Assembly: GCF_014837235.1 (NCBI RefSeq)
Contig: NZ_JACYFT010000001.1
Span: 757,688-821,687, forward strand
From: Limnohabitans radicicola
Lineage (GTDB): Bacteria > Pseudomonadota > Gammaproteobacteria > Burkholderiales > Burkholderiaceae_C
DNA: 64,000 bases
Reading direction: 5' to 3'
Below are positions 36,081-44,908 of the stretch, piece by piece. Positions within the stretch are counted from its first letter, which is position 1. Every line of letters starts with the position of its first letter. A program made the translations under genes and the position numbers. A model generated the notes under the pieces. That model saw nothing but the letters and a program-made list of their open reading frames with translations. It was not told the origin of the DNA and searched no databases.

Positions 36081-37895
36081 TCAAGCCAGCAAAGCTTGTC
36101 CAATCAGCGTAATCTGCAGCTCATAAGTAGACGCATCGGTCAAATGGGATACGGGGGTTATCACACTCTTGAGCGTACTCATCTCCGTTGAATTTTGACC
36201 CAATGTATCTGTATACATCTTTGCGATCGCAATCTCGTTGGCAAACTGCTTGGCCGTGTTGCCCCATTCGGGGTCGCTGTACGAGAAATTGGCCAGGTTG
36301 CCAAACACCTGATAAATCACTCTACCAACAGTCCAGCCAGGCGAATCCAAGGCATCGGTGATGTCCTTGACCGCTTGTTGCTTGGTGACGTCACTGGCGC
36401 TCGTCTTGACGATGTTGTTCACCAACGCCTGCGCCAACTGGCCGTGGCTCAAACTGGTGGGGTACACATCGGTGAACTGCGACTTGGTCGTGAACACATC
36501 CACGATTTGCTTGACCGACATGCCTGCCCGGTACGCTGCAGCGAGCTGGTCCATGTAGGTCACGCCCGGCGCTGCGTTGAAGGCGGTGATGAAGAACTGG
36601 TACAAGCCCACGGGCAGGTCGGCATAGCTGCCGTGAGCTTGAGACTCAATGGAGACGGTCTTGTCTGTGAACCTTAGTCGCTCAACACTGACAAGGATGT
36701 CTGTACCCTCTGCGCCCGTTTTGTCCTTGACAGACCACCCACCTACAATTTTGCTCAACTGGTAATTGGCAGCTTTCGCTCCCCAGACAGCGGTATCAAC
36801 ACCATCCCCTCCATCCAGAGCATCATTGCCTCCACCACCAGTGAGCTTGTTATTGACACCATTGCCAACCAAGACATCATCACCAGCCCCTCCCACGGCA
36901 TTTTCAATGATGCAGTCATATGCAATGCTCAAGGCATCGGTTCCATCATAAGTGGGTACCAGTGGAGGCGTATTCCACTTGTAGCCTGCGGTCGAATCCG
37001 ATTCAATCGTGATTTTTGAAAAATGACCCGGATTCAAGTCAATGTGGCACCCCTTTTTAAAGTTCGCCACAGAAATGGTGTCATCCCCCCCACCATCCCA
37101 AAGAGTTTTGAAAAACGGTACTGCCGGGTCAAATTCATAAGTGGTGTCACTGGCGTTGTAGCTGTTATTTTTTCCATAAATGAACTGCAGGGCCTGAATG
37201 TCCAGCAGCATGGGCGTTTCAGGTCTGACATAAACATAAGAGAGTGAAGCCCCGCCATCTGCAGTCTTGGTGACCTTGACAAAAAGGTCATGCTCCGGGT
37301 CGGTGTAGGACATGACCGTGTAAATACGGCTGTCCAGTCCTGCAGGCAATACTGGTGTATCGGAAAAAGGGTGTTTAAGACCCAGAGAATGGCCAATTTC
37401 GTGAAGAAGTGCCTCGTAGTTGTAAGAGCCGTAAGACCAATTTGTCAAATTGGCATTGTCCGCATTGATCCATACATCCCCTGCTGACGGCCAGTAAGAA
37501 TTAGGGTGATAAGCGTACCCCCAACTATTCGCCAAACTGCTGGCCGAAGAAAAAGCAAAGCGAATATCACCCACATTGGTGGCTGTATCCGCCACTTGCG
37601 TGAACTGAAGATTGGCAACCGATGCCCAAGCCTGCAATGCAGCAATTGCAGCTAGTTGCTGCGTGGCATTGAGCCCGAAATGCGAGCTTGCCGTTGCCTC
37701 GCCATTGGAAGAATAACTGGCCCCGTCATAACCACTGAAAACCGCAACAGCACCATTGATCCAGGGAAAGCTGTAACTTAACTGAGTCGCCGACCCGTTA
37801 GAGCTCCACTTATACCCACTCAGCAAAGCATCTATGGCCAAAGTTCCGGTTACATCGACCGGACTGGTTGAGCGGGATAAAGAAGGCGAAGTCAT
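36081..37895 (-). CDS. Serralysin-type M10 metalloprotease with DUF4214 tail
   Basis: Predicted secreted zinc protease, 604 residues. The metzincin site is complete: H165-E-I-G-H169-S-L-G-L-K-H175 and a Met-turn YTVMSYTD. RTX repeats follow (GGAGDDVLVGNGVNNKLTGG and GGGGNDALDGGDGVD near residues 335-370), then a C-terminal DUF4214 module from about residue 418 to LQITLIGQALLA. Ordinary serralysins end in a short secretion signal; here the DUF4214 module occupies that place. There is no signal peptide or clear propeptide. The gene is divergent from a lipoprotein gene and upstream of the FG-GAP protein. Confidence 0.93.
   Translation of the reverse strand: MTSPSLSRSTSPVDVTGTLAIDALLSGYKWSSNGSATQLSYSFPWINGAVAVFSGYDGASYSSNGEATASSHFGLNATQQLAAIAALQAWASVANLQFTQVADTATNVGDIRFAFSSASSLANSWGYAYHPNSYWPSAGDVWINADNANLTNWSYGSYNYEALLHEIGHSLGLKHPFSDTPVLPAGLDSRIYTVMSYTDPEHDLFVKVTKTADGGASLSYVYVRPETPMLLDIQALQFIYGKNNSYNASDTTYEFDPAVPFFKTLWDGGGDDTISVANFKKGCHIDLNPGHFSKITIESDSTAGYKWNTPPLVPTYDGTDALSIAYDCIIENAVGGAGDDVLVGNGVNNKLTGGGGNDALDGGDGVDTAVWGAKAANYQLSKIVGGWSVKDKTGAEGTDILVSVERLRFTDKTVSIESQAHGSYADLPVGLYQFFITAFNAAPGVTYMDQLAAAYRAGMSVKQIVDVFTTKSQFTDVYPTSLSHGQLAQALVNNIVKTSASDVTKQQAVKDITDALDSPGWTVGRVIYQVFGNLANFSYSDPEWGNTAKQFANEIAIAKMYTDTLGQNSTEMSTLKSVITPVSHLTDASTYELQITLIGQALLA
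36297..36635 (-). repeat. DUF4214-coding block, 339 bp, identical to 33323-33661
   Basis: Partner of the block at 33323-33661. The flanks differ (for example GGGTCGCTGTACGAGAAATT here against GGCGTCGCTATAAGCAAAAT there), so the passenger and the last part of the module diverge while the core is identical. Confidence 0.9.
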
Positions 37896-38047
37896 TGACA
37901 GCGTGTGAATAAAAGCAGCGCCATTATGTAGTCCTCGAAATCAAACAGCACGAATTCCCCAAAAATGCGCTCAAGTTAAGCGTCCCCGTGCCGAATCCCA
38001 AGAATGCTGCTGATCCTGGTGGATTTTGTCAGTCATCCGGAGAGGTT

Positions 38048-38437
38048 ATGAAAAAGGTTTCTGTACTAGCGGCTGCACTCATCCTGCTGACAGGATGCGC
38101 TACCGTGCTCGACAGCGAGGTCCAAACCATCCGTGTGATCGCCACATGCAACGGCAAAGCCGTTCCCGCCCAATGCAGCCTTGAAAACGACAAAGGCCTG
38201 TGGGAAATGAATGCACCTGGCAATGTAACCGTTCAAAAGGACAGCAGCAGCTTGCGCGTGCAATGTCAATCACCGTATTTCAAAGGCGGGAAAACCCAAC
38301 TCAATGCAAACATCAACAGCTTCCTGGTCGGCAATGCTCTGATAGGCGGATTCGTTGGTGTGGGTGTTGACGCTGTCACAGGCAAGGGCTTCAGTTACCA
38401 ATCGGTTGTCAAAGTGACTTACGCTGAATGCCGCTGA
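38048..38437 (+). CDS. Small lipoprotein, function unknown
   Basis: A 129-residue lipoprotein: MKKVSVLAAALILLTGC with lipobox LTGC. The mature region has four more cysteines (ATCNGK, PAQCSLEN, VQCQSP, YAECR) that could pair as disulfides, and a glycine-rich hydrophobic stretch (FLVGNALIGGFVGVGVDAVTG). The start was set at the ATG at 38048 with GAGG eight bases upstream. It ends inside the upstream in-frame extension of the next gene, so the two are probably coupled. No family named with confidence. Confidence 0.75.
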   Translation: MKKVSVLAAALILLTGCATVLDSEVQTIRVIATCNGKAVPAQCSLENDKGLWEMNAPGNVTVQKDSSSLRVQCQSPYFKGGKTQLNANINSFLVGNALIGGFVGVGVDAVTGKGFSYQSVVKVTYAECR

Positions 38438-38448
38438 AAGTGAATGCC

Positions 38449-40569
38449 ATGCGCCGATTTAATCAAAACATTGCCATCTGCATCACCGCACTCTTGACCG
38501 CTTGCGGAGGTGGCTCAAGCTCATGCTCTTCCGCATACGGCAATCTCATCGGCAATTCCAGCAGCTGCAACAAGACATCAGCACAGCAGACCCCCACTGC
38601 AGATGCTGGCGGTAATCAATATGTCGCACTCAACGCCACTGTGACACTGGATGCCAGCAAAAGCACCGGTCAATCATTGACTTACCACTGGTCACTCACA
38701 TCAGCCCCCACAGGCAGCAACGCCAAACTGCAACTCACCAATGTCATACAACCGACATTTGTGGCAGACCAATCTGGCACTTATGTCATCACCTTGATCG
38801 TCAACGACGGCAAATCCGACAGCACACCTGCCATCATCACGGTCACGGCATCTACCACCAACGTGCCACCAACAGCCAACGCTGGTGCCAACCAAAACAT
38901 CATTACCGGCTCATCTGTAACGCTCGACGGCAGCGCCAGCAGTGACCCCAATCGAGATACGCTCACGTACAACTGGCAACTCGTATCTCGCCCCTCAGGG
39001 AGCACCGCGACTCTGACAAAATCCAACGACGTCAAACCCACATTTATTGCAGACAAAGCGGGCGCTTATGTCGCGAACCTGCAAGTCAGTGATGGCAAAG
39101 CACTCAGTGAGCTGAGCTACGTAACAGTCAATGCACAGACGACCAACTCTGCACCCGTTGCAGTGGTGGGCCCCAACCAATCTGTCACTGTTGGCACGTC
39201 AGTCACACTTGACGGCACCGCCAGCAGCGATGCCAACCGCGACCCACTCACCTACCTGTGGTCGATCACAGCGAGCCCACAAGGCAGCAGCGCCCGATTG
39301 ACAGGCGCCACGACAGCCAAACCCAGCCTGGTACCAGACCAAGCAGGAACTTACCTGATCAGCTTGCGTGTCAACGATGGTCAAATCGACAGCGATTACG
39401 CATTTGCAACCATCTACGCCTCGACAGCCAACGTGGCACCTGTGGCTTCTGCTGGCAGCAATCAAAATGTACTCACTGGAACCACTGTCACTCTGGACGC
39501 CAGCGCAAGCAGTGACGCCAACCGCGACTTGCTCACCTACAGCTGGACTTTTGTCTCCAAACCTTCACTCAGCAACGCCAGATTGTCGGACTCGACCTCA
39601 GCAAAACCCACCTTCCAGGCTGACATCGGTGGCAGCTATGTGGCCAGCCTGATTGTGAGCGATGGCAGGCTCAACAGCTCTACAGCCTACACCACAGTGA
39701 CTGCTGCCAACGCCAATTTGGCCCCAACAGCCAAGCCTGGCAACTCTCAATTCGTGATCACAGGCGCTCAGGTCACACTGGACGGGAGCACCAGCAGCGA
39801 TCCCAACAGAAACCCGCTCACCTACAAATGGACGACAGTATCCAAGCCCACCAATAGCAACGCATCGCTGATAAACGACACCACTCCACAACCTCGCTTC
39901 ACAGCAGATCAATCAGGCTTGTATGTCTTCAGTCTGATCGTCAACAACGGCGTATTGCCAAGCGCAGTGGCTTACGTTTCAGTCAATGCCTCAACGACAC
40001 TCCAGCCTCCAGTGGCCAATGCGGGCTCCAATCTCAATGTCACGACCCTCGATGCCCTGACACTCGATGGCTCTGGCAGCACCGATGCGAACAATGCTCC
40101 GCTCAGCTACCAGTGGACACTGGTTTCCCGTCCCCCCGCAAGTACCGCTGCCGCGCTGCTACTCCCCAATACGGTTAACCCCAGATTCAAACCAGACGTC
40201 ACCGGAACATACGTTCTGAGTTTGACCGTCAACAATGGGCAGGCAAGCAGCCAACCCGCGGTCATGACCATCACCGCCAGCAGTGGAAATTTGCCTCCGA
40301 CAGCGAATGCCGGTACAGATTTTTCTGCGGCCTTGGGTACCAGCATCGCACTGGACGGCACACGCAGCACCGATCCGAATGGCGATAGACTCACATACAA
40401 CTGGGCTTTGGCTTACAAACCAGCCACCAGCACGGCGGGGTTGCTGGGCACAAGTGGATCCAAAACCGCGTTTGTGGCCGACGTTGTGGGTGTCTATGTG
40501 TTCAGCCTGGTGGTCAATGATGGGCAATACAGCAGCGAACCTGCCTACATTTCCATCACCGTCAAATAA
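38449..40569 (+). CDS. Lipoprotein of tandem PKD-like domains
   Basis: A 706-residue surface or periplasmic lipoprotein. The signal MRRFNQNIAICITALLTAC has the lipobox LTAC, followed by GGGSSS. The rest is about seven tandem PKD/Ig-like domains of roughly 95 residues, each with the pattern P-x-A-x-A-G-x-N-Q, then VTLDGSxSSDxNxDxLTYxW and YVxxLxVxDG. The repeats are diverged and not recent copies. It probably presents a stalk or binds glycans or proteins. An in-frame ATG at 38428 would put charged residues before the signal, so 38449 is preferred. Confidence 0.85.
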   Translation: MRRFNQNIAICITALLTACGGGSSSCSSAYGNLIGNSSSCNKTSAQQTPTADAGGNQYVALNATVTLDASKSTGQSLTYHWSLTSAPTGSNAKLQLTNVIQPTFVADQSGTYVITLIVNDGKSDSTPAIITVTASTTNVPPTANAGANQNIITGSSVTLDGSASSDPNRDTLTYNWQLVSRPSGSTATLTKSNDVKPTFIADKAGAYVANLQVSDGKALSELSYVTVNAQTTNSAPVAVVGPNQSVTVGTSVTLDGTASSDANRDPLTYLWSITASPQGSSARLTGATTAKPSLVPDQAGTYLISLRVNDGQIDSDYAFATIYASTANVAPVASAGSNQNVLTGTTVTLDASASSDANRDLLTYSWTFVSKPSLSNARLSDSTSAKPTFQADIGGSYVASLIVSDGRLNSSTAYTTVTAANANLAPTAKPGNSQFVITGAQVTLDGSTSSDPNRNPLTYKWTTVSKPTNSNASLINDTTPQPRFTADQSGLYVFSLIVNNGVLPSAVAYVSVNASTTLQPPVANAGSNLNVTTLDALTLDGSGSTDANNAPLSYQWTLVSRPPASTAAALLLPNTVNPRFKPDVTGTYVLSLTVNNGQASSQPAVMTITASSGNLPPTANAGTDFSAALGTSIALDGTRSTDPNGDRLTYNWALAYKPATSTAGLLGTSGSKTAFVADVVGVYVFSLVVNDGQYSSEPAYISITVK

Positions 40570-40669
40570 AGTAGCCGGGTAAATGGATGGCTGGAAATTC
40601 GCCATCCCCCTAAAGCTCATGCCCCTGCTTCTGCCAGCAAGGGTAAAACATGATTGCAATTTTCCCGTA

Positions 40670-40685
40670 CAAATTCTAGAATTTG
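40670..40685. promoter_or_regulatory. Perfect 16-bp palindrome ahead of the DUF4214/DUF1800 operon
   Basis: CAAATTCTAGAATTTG lies 74 bases before the first gene of the 40759-50350 operon and overlaps a TTGACA hexamer at 40683. A second inverted repeat, ACACCGA and TCGGTGT, follows at about 40686-40711. It may be an operator or promoter region; no convincing -10 at normal spacing is seen. Confidence 0.4.
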
Positions 40686-40758
40686 ACACCGAATAGTTAC
40701 AAAATCGGTGTGCAATTGCGGACAGATCGACTGTCTCAAACCCATTCCAGAATTAATC

Positions 40759-41886
40759 ATGCCGAACATCTATGGCACACCCAATAACAAATCCTTCGAA
40801 CTGATCAAGGGCTCCGACCAGGACGACTGGATATTTCCACTGGGCGGCTGGGATTATGTCGATGGCGGCTCAGGCATGGACACGGTAGTGGTGGTCGGAC
40901 TGTCAAGCCAATTTCGACTGATTCAAGACAGCAGCGCCACATACATCGATGCAGTCTCCTCTGCGAGCGCCTATGCCGACCGCGTGCAACTCATCAATGT
41001 CGAAAAAGTTCAATTCAGCGACAAGCTGATATCGTTGGACACGCCTCGTTTGTACCCCACACAGCCTGGAGACGACGAATACCTGGGTGGAGCAGGAATT
41101 GATTGGTTGAGCTGCGATGGTCCTCACACCCAGTACGAATTGCAACCCATAGGCAGCGCCTTGCGCATCACGGACAAATTAGGCACCACGGGATCCGACA
41201 TGCTCCGCTCAATCGAACGCATCCGTTTCAATGATGGTGTCTGGTTGGTGACCGAAAACGCGTGGCTAAGTCAAACAACCCACGCTTCTTATAAAAACCT
41301 CCCCGCATCGCTGTACCAATTTTTCGCTGTGGCTTTTGCAGCTGCACCTGGCGTGACTTACATGAATCAATTGGCCGAAGCCTTCAATCACGGCTTATCG
41401 ATCCAAAACATCGTCAACATATTCACCACTAAATCTCAATTTACGGATGTATACGCCCTCCACCTGGAGCACGGCGAACTGGCCAGAACATTGGTCAACA
41501 ACATCGTTCAAGGCAGTGCAACCAATGAAGCAAAAGCCCGTGCCACACAAGACATCCAGACCGCTCTCGACAATGGCATGAGTGTGGGCGATGTGATATT
41601 CAACGTCTTCGGTAACCTGGCCCAATTCAGTCCAGCAGACACCGAATGGGGTGGAACGGCTCGACTGATGGGCAACCAAGTCAATGCTGCGCGCTACATC
41701 ACGGAAACATTGAACCTGGACACGACAGATGTGGGTGTTTTGCGATCTCTGCTAGAGCACATCACGGCCGAGAGTGACACATCAACGACGCAAAGCACTG
41801 CTCAACTGATCGGCATTGCATTACACGCCCAAAGTTTGACTGACGAGTTTGCGGGTCACGCACCATGGTTGGTGATTCCAGGTTGA
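40759..41886 (+). CDS. DUF4214 protein, first gene of coupled operon
   Basis: A 375-residue predicted type I substrate without signal peptide. The N-terminal part has degenerate RTX-like loops (GSDQDDWIFPLGGWDYVDGG and AQLI-type spacing). DUF4214 begins near residue 180 (SYKNLPASLYQFFAVAFAAAPGVTYMNQL) and contains LIGIAL, but here 28 further residues follow that motif, unlike its paralogues. The ATG at 40759 was chosen for the family-like N-terminus MPNIYGTPNN. It starts the operon that runs to ApbE at 50350. Confidence 0.82.
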   Translation: MPNIYGTPNNKSFELIKGSDQDDWIFPLGGWDYVDGGSGMDTVVVVGLSSQFRLIQDSSATYIDAVSSASAYADRVQLINVEKVQFSDKLISLDTPRLYPTQPGDDEYLGGAGIDWLSCDGPHTQYELQPIGSALRITDKLGTTGSDMLRSIERIRFNDGVWLVTENAWLSQTTHASYKNLPASLYQFFAVAFAAAPGVTYMNQLAEAFNHGLSIQNIVNIFTTKSQFTDVYALHLEHGELARTLVNNIVQGSATNEAKARATQDIQTALDNGMSVGDVIFNVFGNLAQFSPADTEWGGTARLMGNQVNAARYITETLNLDTTDVGVLRSLLEHITAESDTSTTQSTAQLIGIALHAQSLTDEFAGHAPWLVIPG

Positions 41887-41909
41887 AATCACAGAAAGAC
41901 AAACCCAAA

Positions 41910-43544
41910 ATGCACACCTGCCTCACAGCAATAAAACCATGGCTCTGGATGCTCTTCCTGGTTCTTTCCGCTTGCGGAGGCCCCACATCAGACAATCCTG
42001 GCGCATCCTTTGCACCTTCAAGCGGACAAGTACATGCCCCGGACAGTGCCCCTCTCAACACCAGCGTCTATGCAGCGGCACGGTTTTTGGAACAAGCCAG
42101 CTGGGGGCCAACACCCACAGAGATTCAACGCGTAAGGCAAACAGGACCGGAAGCATGGATCAACCAACAACTGGCACAACCGATCTCCATACTCAACGCA
42201 CCCAACTACGTCATTGACTACGACAACAACAATGCAGCGGCTCAGCAACAGGCCAACAATTGGTTCCCACGCCGCTTTTACGACTTGAGCATAAGCGGCA
42301 ACGACCAACTGAGACAAAGAGTCAGCTGGGCTCTATTCAATTACATCCCCGTCAACTCTGGCCCCTACCCCACAACGGAATACTTCAATACATTCCAGCG
42401 GCAATCGCTTGGCAACTACAAAGACCTGCTGCGCGCGGTCACACTCCACCCGGTCATGGGGGTGTTCCTTAACAACGAACAAAACGAAGCCAGCAAACCC
42501 AATGAAAACTACGCACGCGAATTGATGCAACTGTTCAGTGTCGGTTTGGTCAAACTCAACATGGACGGCTCGACTCAAAGATCGCCAAACGGCACCCCTA
42601 TTGAGACCTACACCCAAATCGATGTCGTCAATGCGACCAAGGCTTTATCAGGATGGTCACTGGCATGGGAGCCCAATCTGCCTTCAACCAACTGGATGAA
42701 TGCGGGCAAAACCATGATCGCCAAGAAATGGCCCACGAATGCGCATGACGCTGGGGCCAAAACCATCATGGGCTCTAACATTCCAGCCGGACAAACCCTG
42801 CAGCAAGATCTCGAAAGCCTACTGGGCATACTGGTCAACCACCCCAACACAGCCCCTTTTGTCAGTCGCCGACTCATTCAAAGTCTGGTGAGCAGCGATC
42901 CAACTCCCGCCTATATTGAACGCATAGCCAAAGTATTCAAACAGACACAAGGCGACTTGGGACAAGTTGTCAAAGCCATTTTGCTGGATCCCGAAGCACG
43001 CACAGCCGATGATCCCGCCAAATCGACACCTCGAGTCGGAAAATTGAAAGAGCCACTCCTGCAACACATCAACACGCTGAGAGGTTTAGGCTGCAAAACA
43101 GCCGTGATGCACTGGGATCAGCCAACAGTCGCTATCAGGGCATGGGAACAGGATCCATTTCGGGCCCCCAATGTATTTGGCTACACCTCTCCCAACTACA
43201 AAACACCCGAATCATTGATTCCATCACCAGAACAAAAACTACTGACCACCAACGAAATCAACCGCAGACTCGGTGCACTGAGCTGGTGGCAAGAAAAAGA
43301 AGTTCAGCCTTACAGGGATGCTGGTTGTGATGTCCAGGACTTTCTGACTGCAGCCCAAACCTCAGACGACGCCCTGCTCAATCTGATCAATGCCAGATTC
43401 TTCAAAGGTGCCATGTCACCTACATTGCGCAATGGTGCGCTCAACGTCATGAAAACCAACATGAACGGCAATCCAGCCTGGCAAAAAACCAGCCGAACCT
43501 TGCAACTGCTATTGAGCAGCCCGGCATACGGAGTGATTCGATGA
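41910..43544 (+). CDS. DUF1800 family exported protein
   Basis: A 544-residue protein with a lipoprotein-like signal (MHTCLTAIKPWLWMLFLVLSAC-GG). The family segments are AARFLEQASWGPTPTEIQRV, YARELMQLFSVGL and FVSRRLIQSLVSSDP. DUF1800 proteins are almost always encoded beside DUF1501 proteins, as here, but their biochemical role is not established. Its stop overlaps the DUF1501 start by four bases (ATGA). The ATG at 41910 is chosen because it places the signal at the N-terminus. Confidence 0.9.
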   Translation: MHTCLTAIKPWLWMLFLVLSACGGPTSDNPGASFAPSSGQVHAPDSAPLNTSVYAAARFLEQASWGPTPTEIQRVRQTGPEAWINQQLAQPISILNAPNYVIDYDNNNAAAQQQANNWFPRRFYDLSISGNDQLRQRVSWALFNYIPVNSGPYPTTEYFNTFQRQSLGNYKDLLRAVTLHPVMGVFLNNEQNEASKPNENYARELMQLFSVGLVKLNMDGSTQRSPNGTPIETYTQIDVVNATKALSGWSLAWEPNLPSTNWMNAGKTMIAKKWPTNAHDAGAKTIMGSNIPAGQTLQQDLESLLGILVNHPNTAPFVSRRLIQSLVSSDPTPAYIERIAKVFKQTQGDLGQVVKAILLDPEARTADDPAKSTPRVGKLKEPLLQHINTLRGLGCKTAVMHWDQPTVAIRAWEQDPFRAPNVFGYTSPNYKTPESLIPSPEQKLLTTNEINRRLGALSWWQEKEVQPYRDAGCDVQDFLTAAQTSDDALLNLINARFFKGAMSPTLRNGALNVMKTNMNGNPAWQKTSRTLQLLLSSPAYGVIR

Positions 43545-44908
43545 AGCGCCGAAATTTTCTCAAAAGCACATTGGCTGGATCAGCCATCACGCTTGGCGCT
43601 GGCCTGAGCCTGACCGAGTTGGCCAACTCGCAAAGTCAACCCAGCGGCTACAAGGCCGTCGTCATGATCTTCCTGAACGGCGGCAACGATGGCAACGACA
43701 TCATCGTACCTACAGACGGAGCCTTTAAGGACTACCAAAAGGCACGACCCAGCATCGCATTAGGAAGTGGTGACCTGACTGCATTCGCCGGCTCCTACAT
43801 GGGTCACAGCATGGGGATCAACAATGCACTGTCACCCCTCATGCCTCTGTTTCAGCAAAAGCGCCTGGCATTTCTGATCAATGCCGGCACACTGGTGCAG
43901 CCTACAAGCGTATCGGATGTCCTCAACGGGCGAGCCAAACTTCCCCCATTTTTGTTCTCGCACCCAGAACAGGTCCAAACCGTGATGGGCTGGACAGGCG
44001 ATGAAGACCAAAGTGGCTGGGGTGGTCGGGGTATCGAGGCCATGGCCGGATACAAATCATTCAAGGCACCATTGATGGCGCTTGACAGCAGCGGCTCGAC
44101 CCTGGTCACCGGACAAAAGTCCAGGTTCGTGGCGGCCAACTCCAATTTTTCAAGGAATTTGGGAGAAGCCAACCTGCTCGACAACACCAACCCATGGACC
44201 AGAACCATCGAATCATTGACTCGTTTGCAATCCGAAAATCAGGCTCAGGCAGAGTACGCTCGCACCTTCAGGGCATCCTTCCTGGACGGTGTTGAGTTGG
44301 CCAAAGTGGATCAAGTCACACCTCAACCGTCTGGCAATTTTGCCAACACAGACATTGGGAAAAAATTGAAGTTTTTGGCCCGCACCATGCACTACTTTCG
44401 AACCGCTGGTGCCAGTCGCCAAGTGTTCTCTGTGCAATGGGGAGGTTTTGATACCCACACCAACCAACGCGGTGCCACAACCAACAGCGGCAGCCAAACC
44501 CAAGATACGCAACTTGCGGAATTGGCTGCTGCATTGACAGCATTTGACGACTCTATCAAAGCCGCAGGCATGGACCAGGAGGTCGTCGTTTTGGTTGCCA
44601 GCGAATTTGGCCGCACACTCGACCCGGCTTCAGGCGGCGGTTCAGACCACGCCTGGGGCAGTCATTGGTGGGTCATTGGCGGACCTGTGCAGGGCGGCCA
44701 AATGCTGGGCCAGCACTTTCCGTCACTTGTATTGCGCGGGGTGGACGACGGTGACCCGGGCGGACGGGGTTACTGGGTTCCGCAGATTTCCAGCGACCAA
44801 GTCGCAGGCGAACTGCTCACATGGCTCGGAGTGCCACAAGAAAAACTGCTGACCGTTCTGCCCAACTTGGCCAACTTCAGCACACGCAAAGTCGGGTTCA
44901 TCGCATGA
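43541..44908 (+). CDS. DUF1501 family Tat-exported protein
   Basis: A 455-residue protein with a twin-arginine signal (KRRNFLKSTLAGSAITLG), so it probably folds, perhaps with a cofactor or metal, before export. The family core has VVMIFLNGGNDGNDIIVPTD, WGGFDTHTNQ and EFGRTLDPASGGGSDHAWGSHW, which resembles the metal-binding sulfatase/phosphatase-type fold. Paired with DUF1800 upstream. The stop overlaps the next gene's ATG by four bases. Substrate unknown. Confidence 0.9.
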   Translation: MKRRNFLKSTLAGSAITLGAGLSLTELANSQSQPSGYKAVVMIFLNGGNDGNDIIVPTDGAFKDYQKARPSIALGSGDLTAFAGSYMGHSMGINNALSPLMPLFQQKRLAFLINAGTLVQPTSVSDVLNGRAKLPPFLFSHPEQVQTVMGWTGDEDQSGWGGRGIEAMAGYKSFKAPLMALDSSGSTLVTGQKSRFVAANSNFSRNLGEANLLDNTNPWTRTIESLTRLQSENQAQAEYARTFRASFLDGVELAKVDQVTPQPSGNFANTDIGKKLKFLARTMHYFRTAGASRQVFSVQWGGFDTHTNQRGATTNSGSQTQDTQLAELAAALTAFDDSIKAAGMDQEVVVLVASEFGRTLDPASGGGSDHAWGSHWWVIGGPVQGGQMLGQHFPSLVLRGVDDGDPGGRGYWVPQISSDQVAGELLTWLGVPQEKLLTVLPNLANFSTRKVGFIA

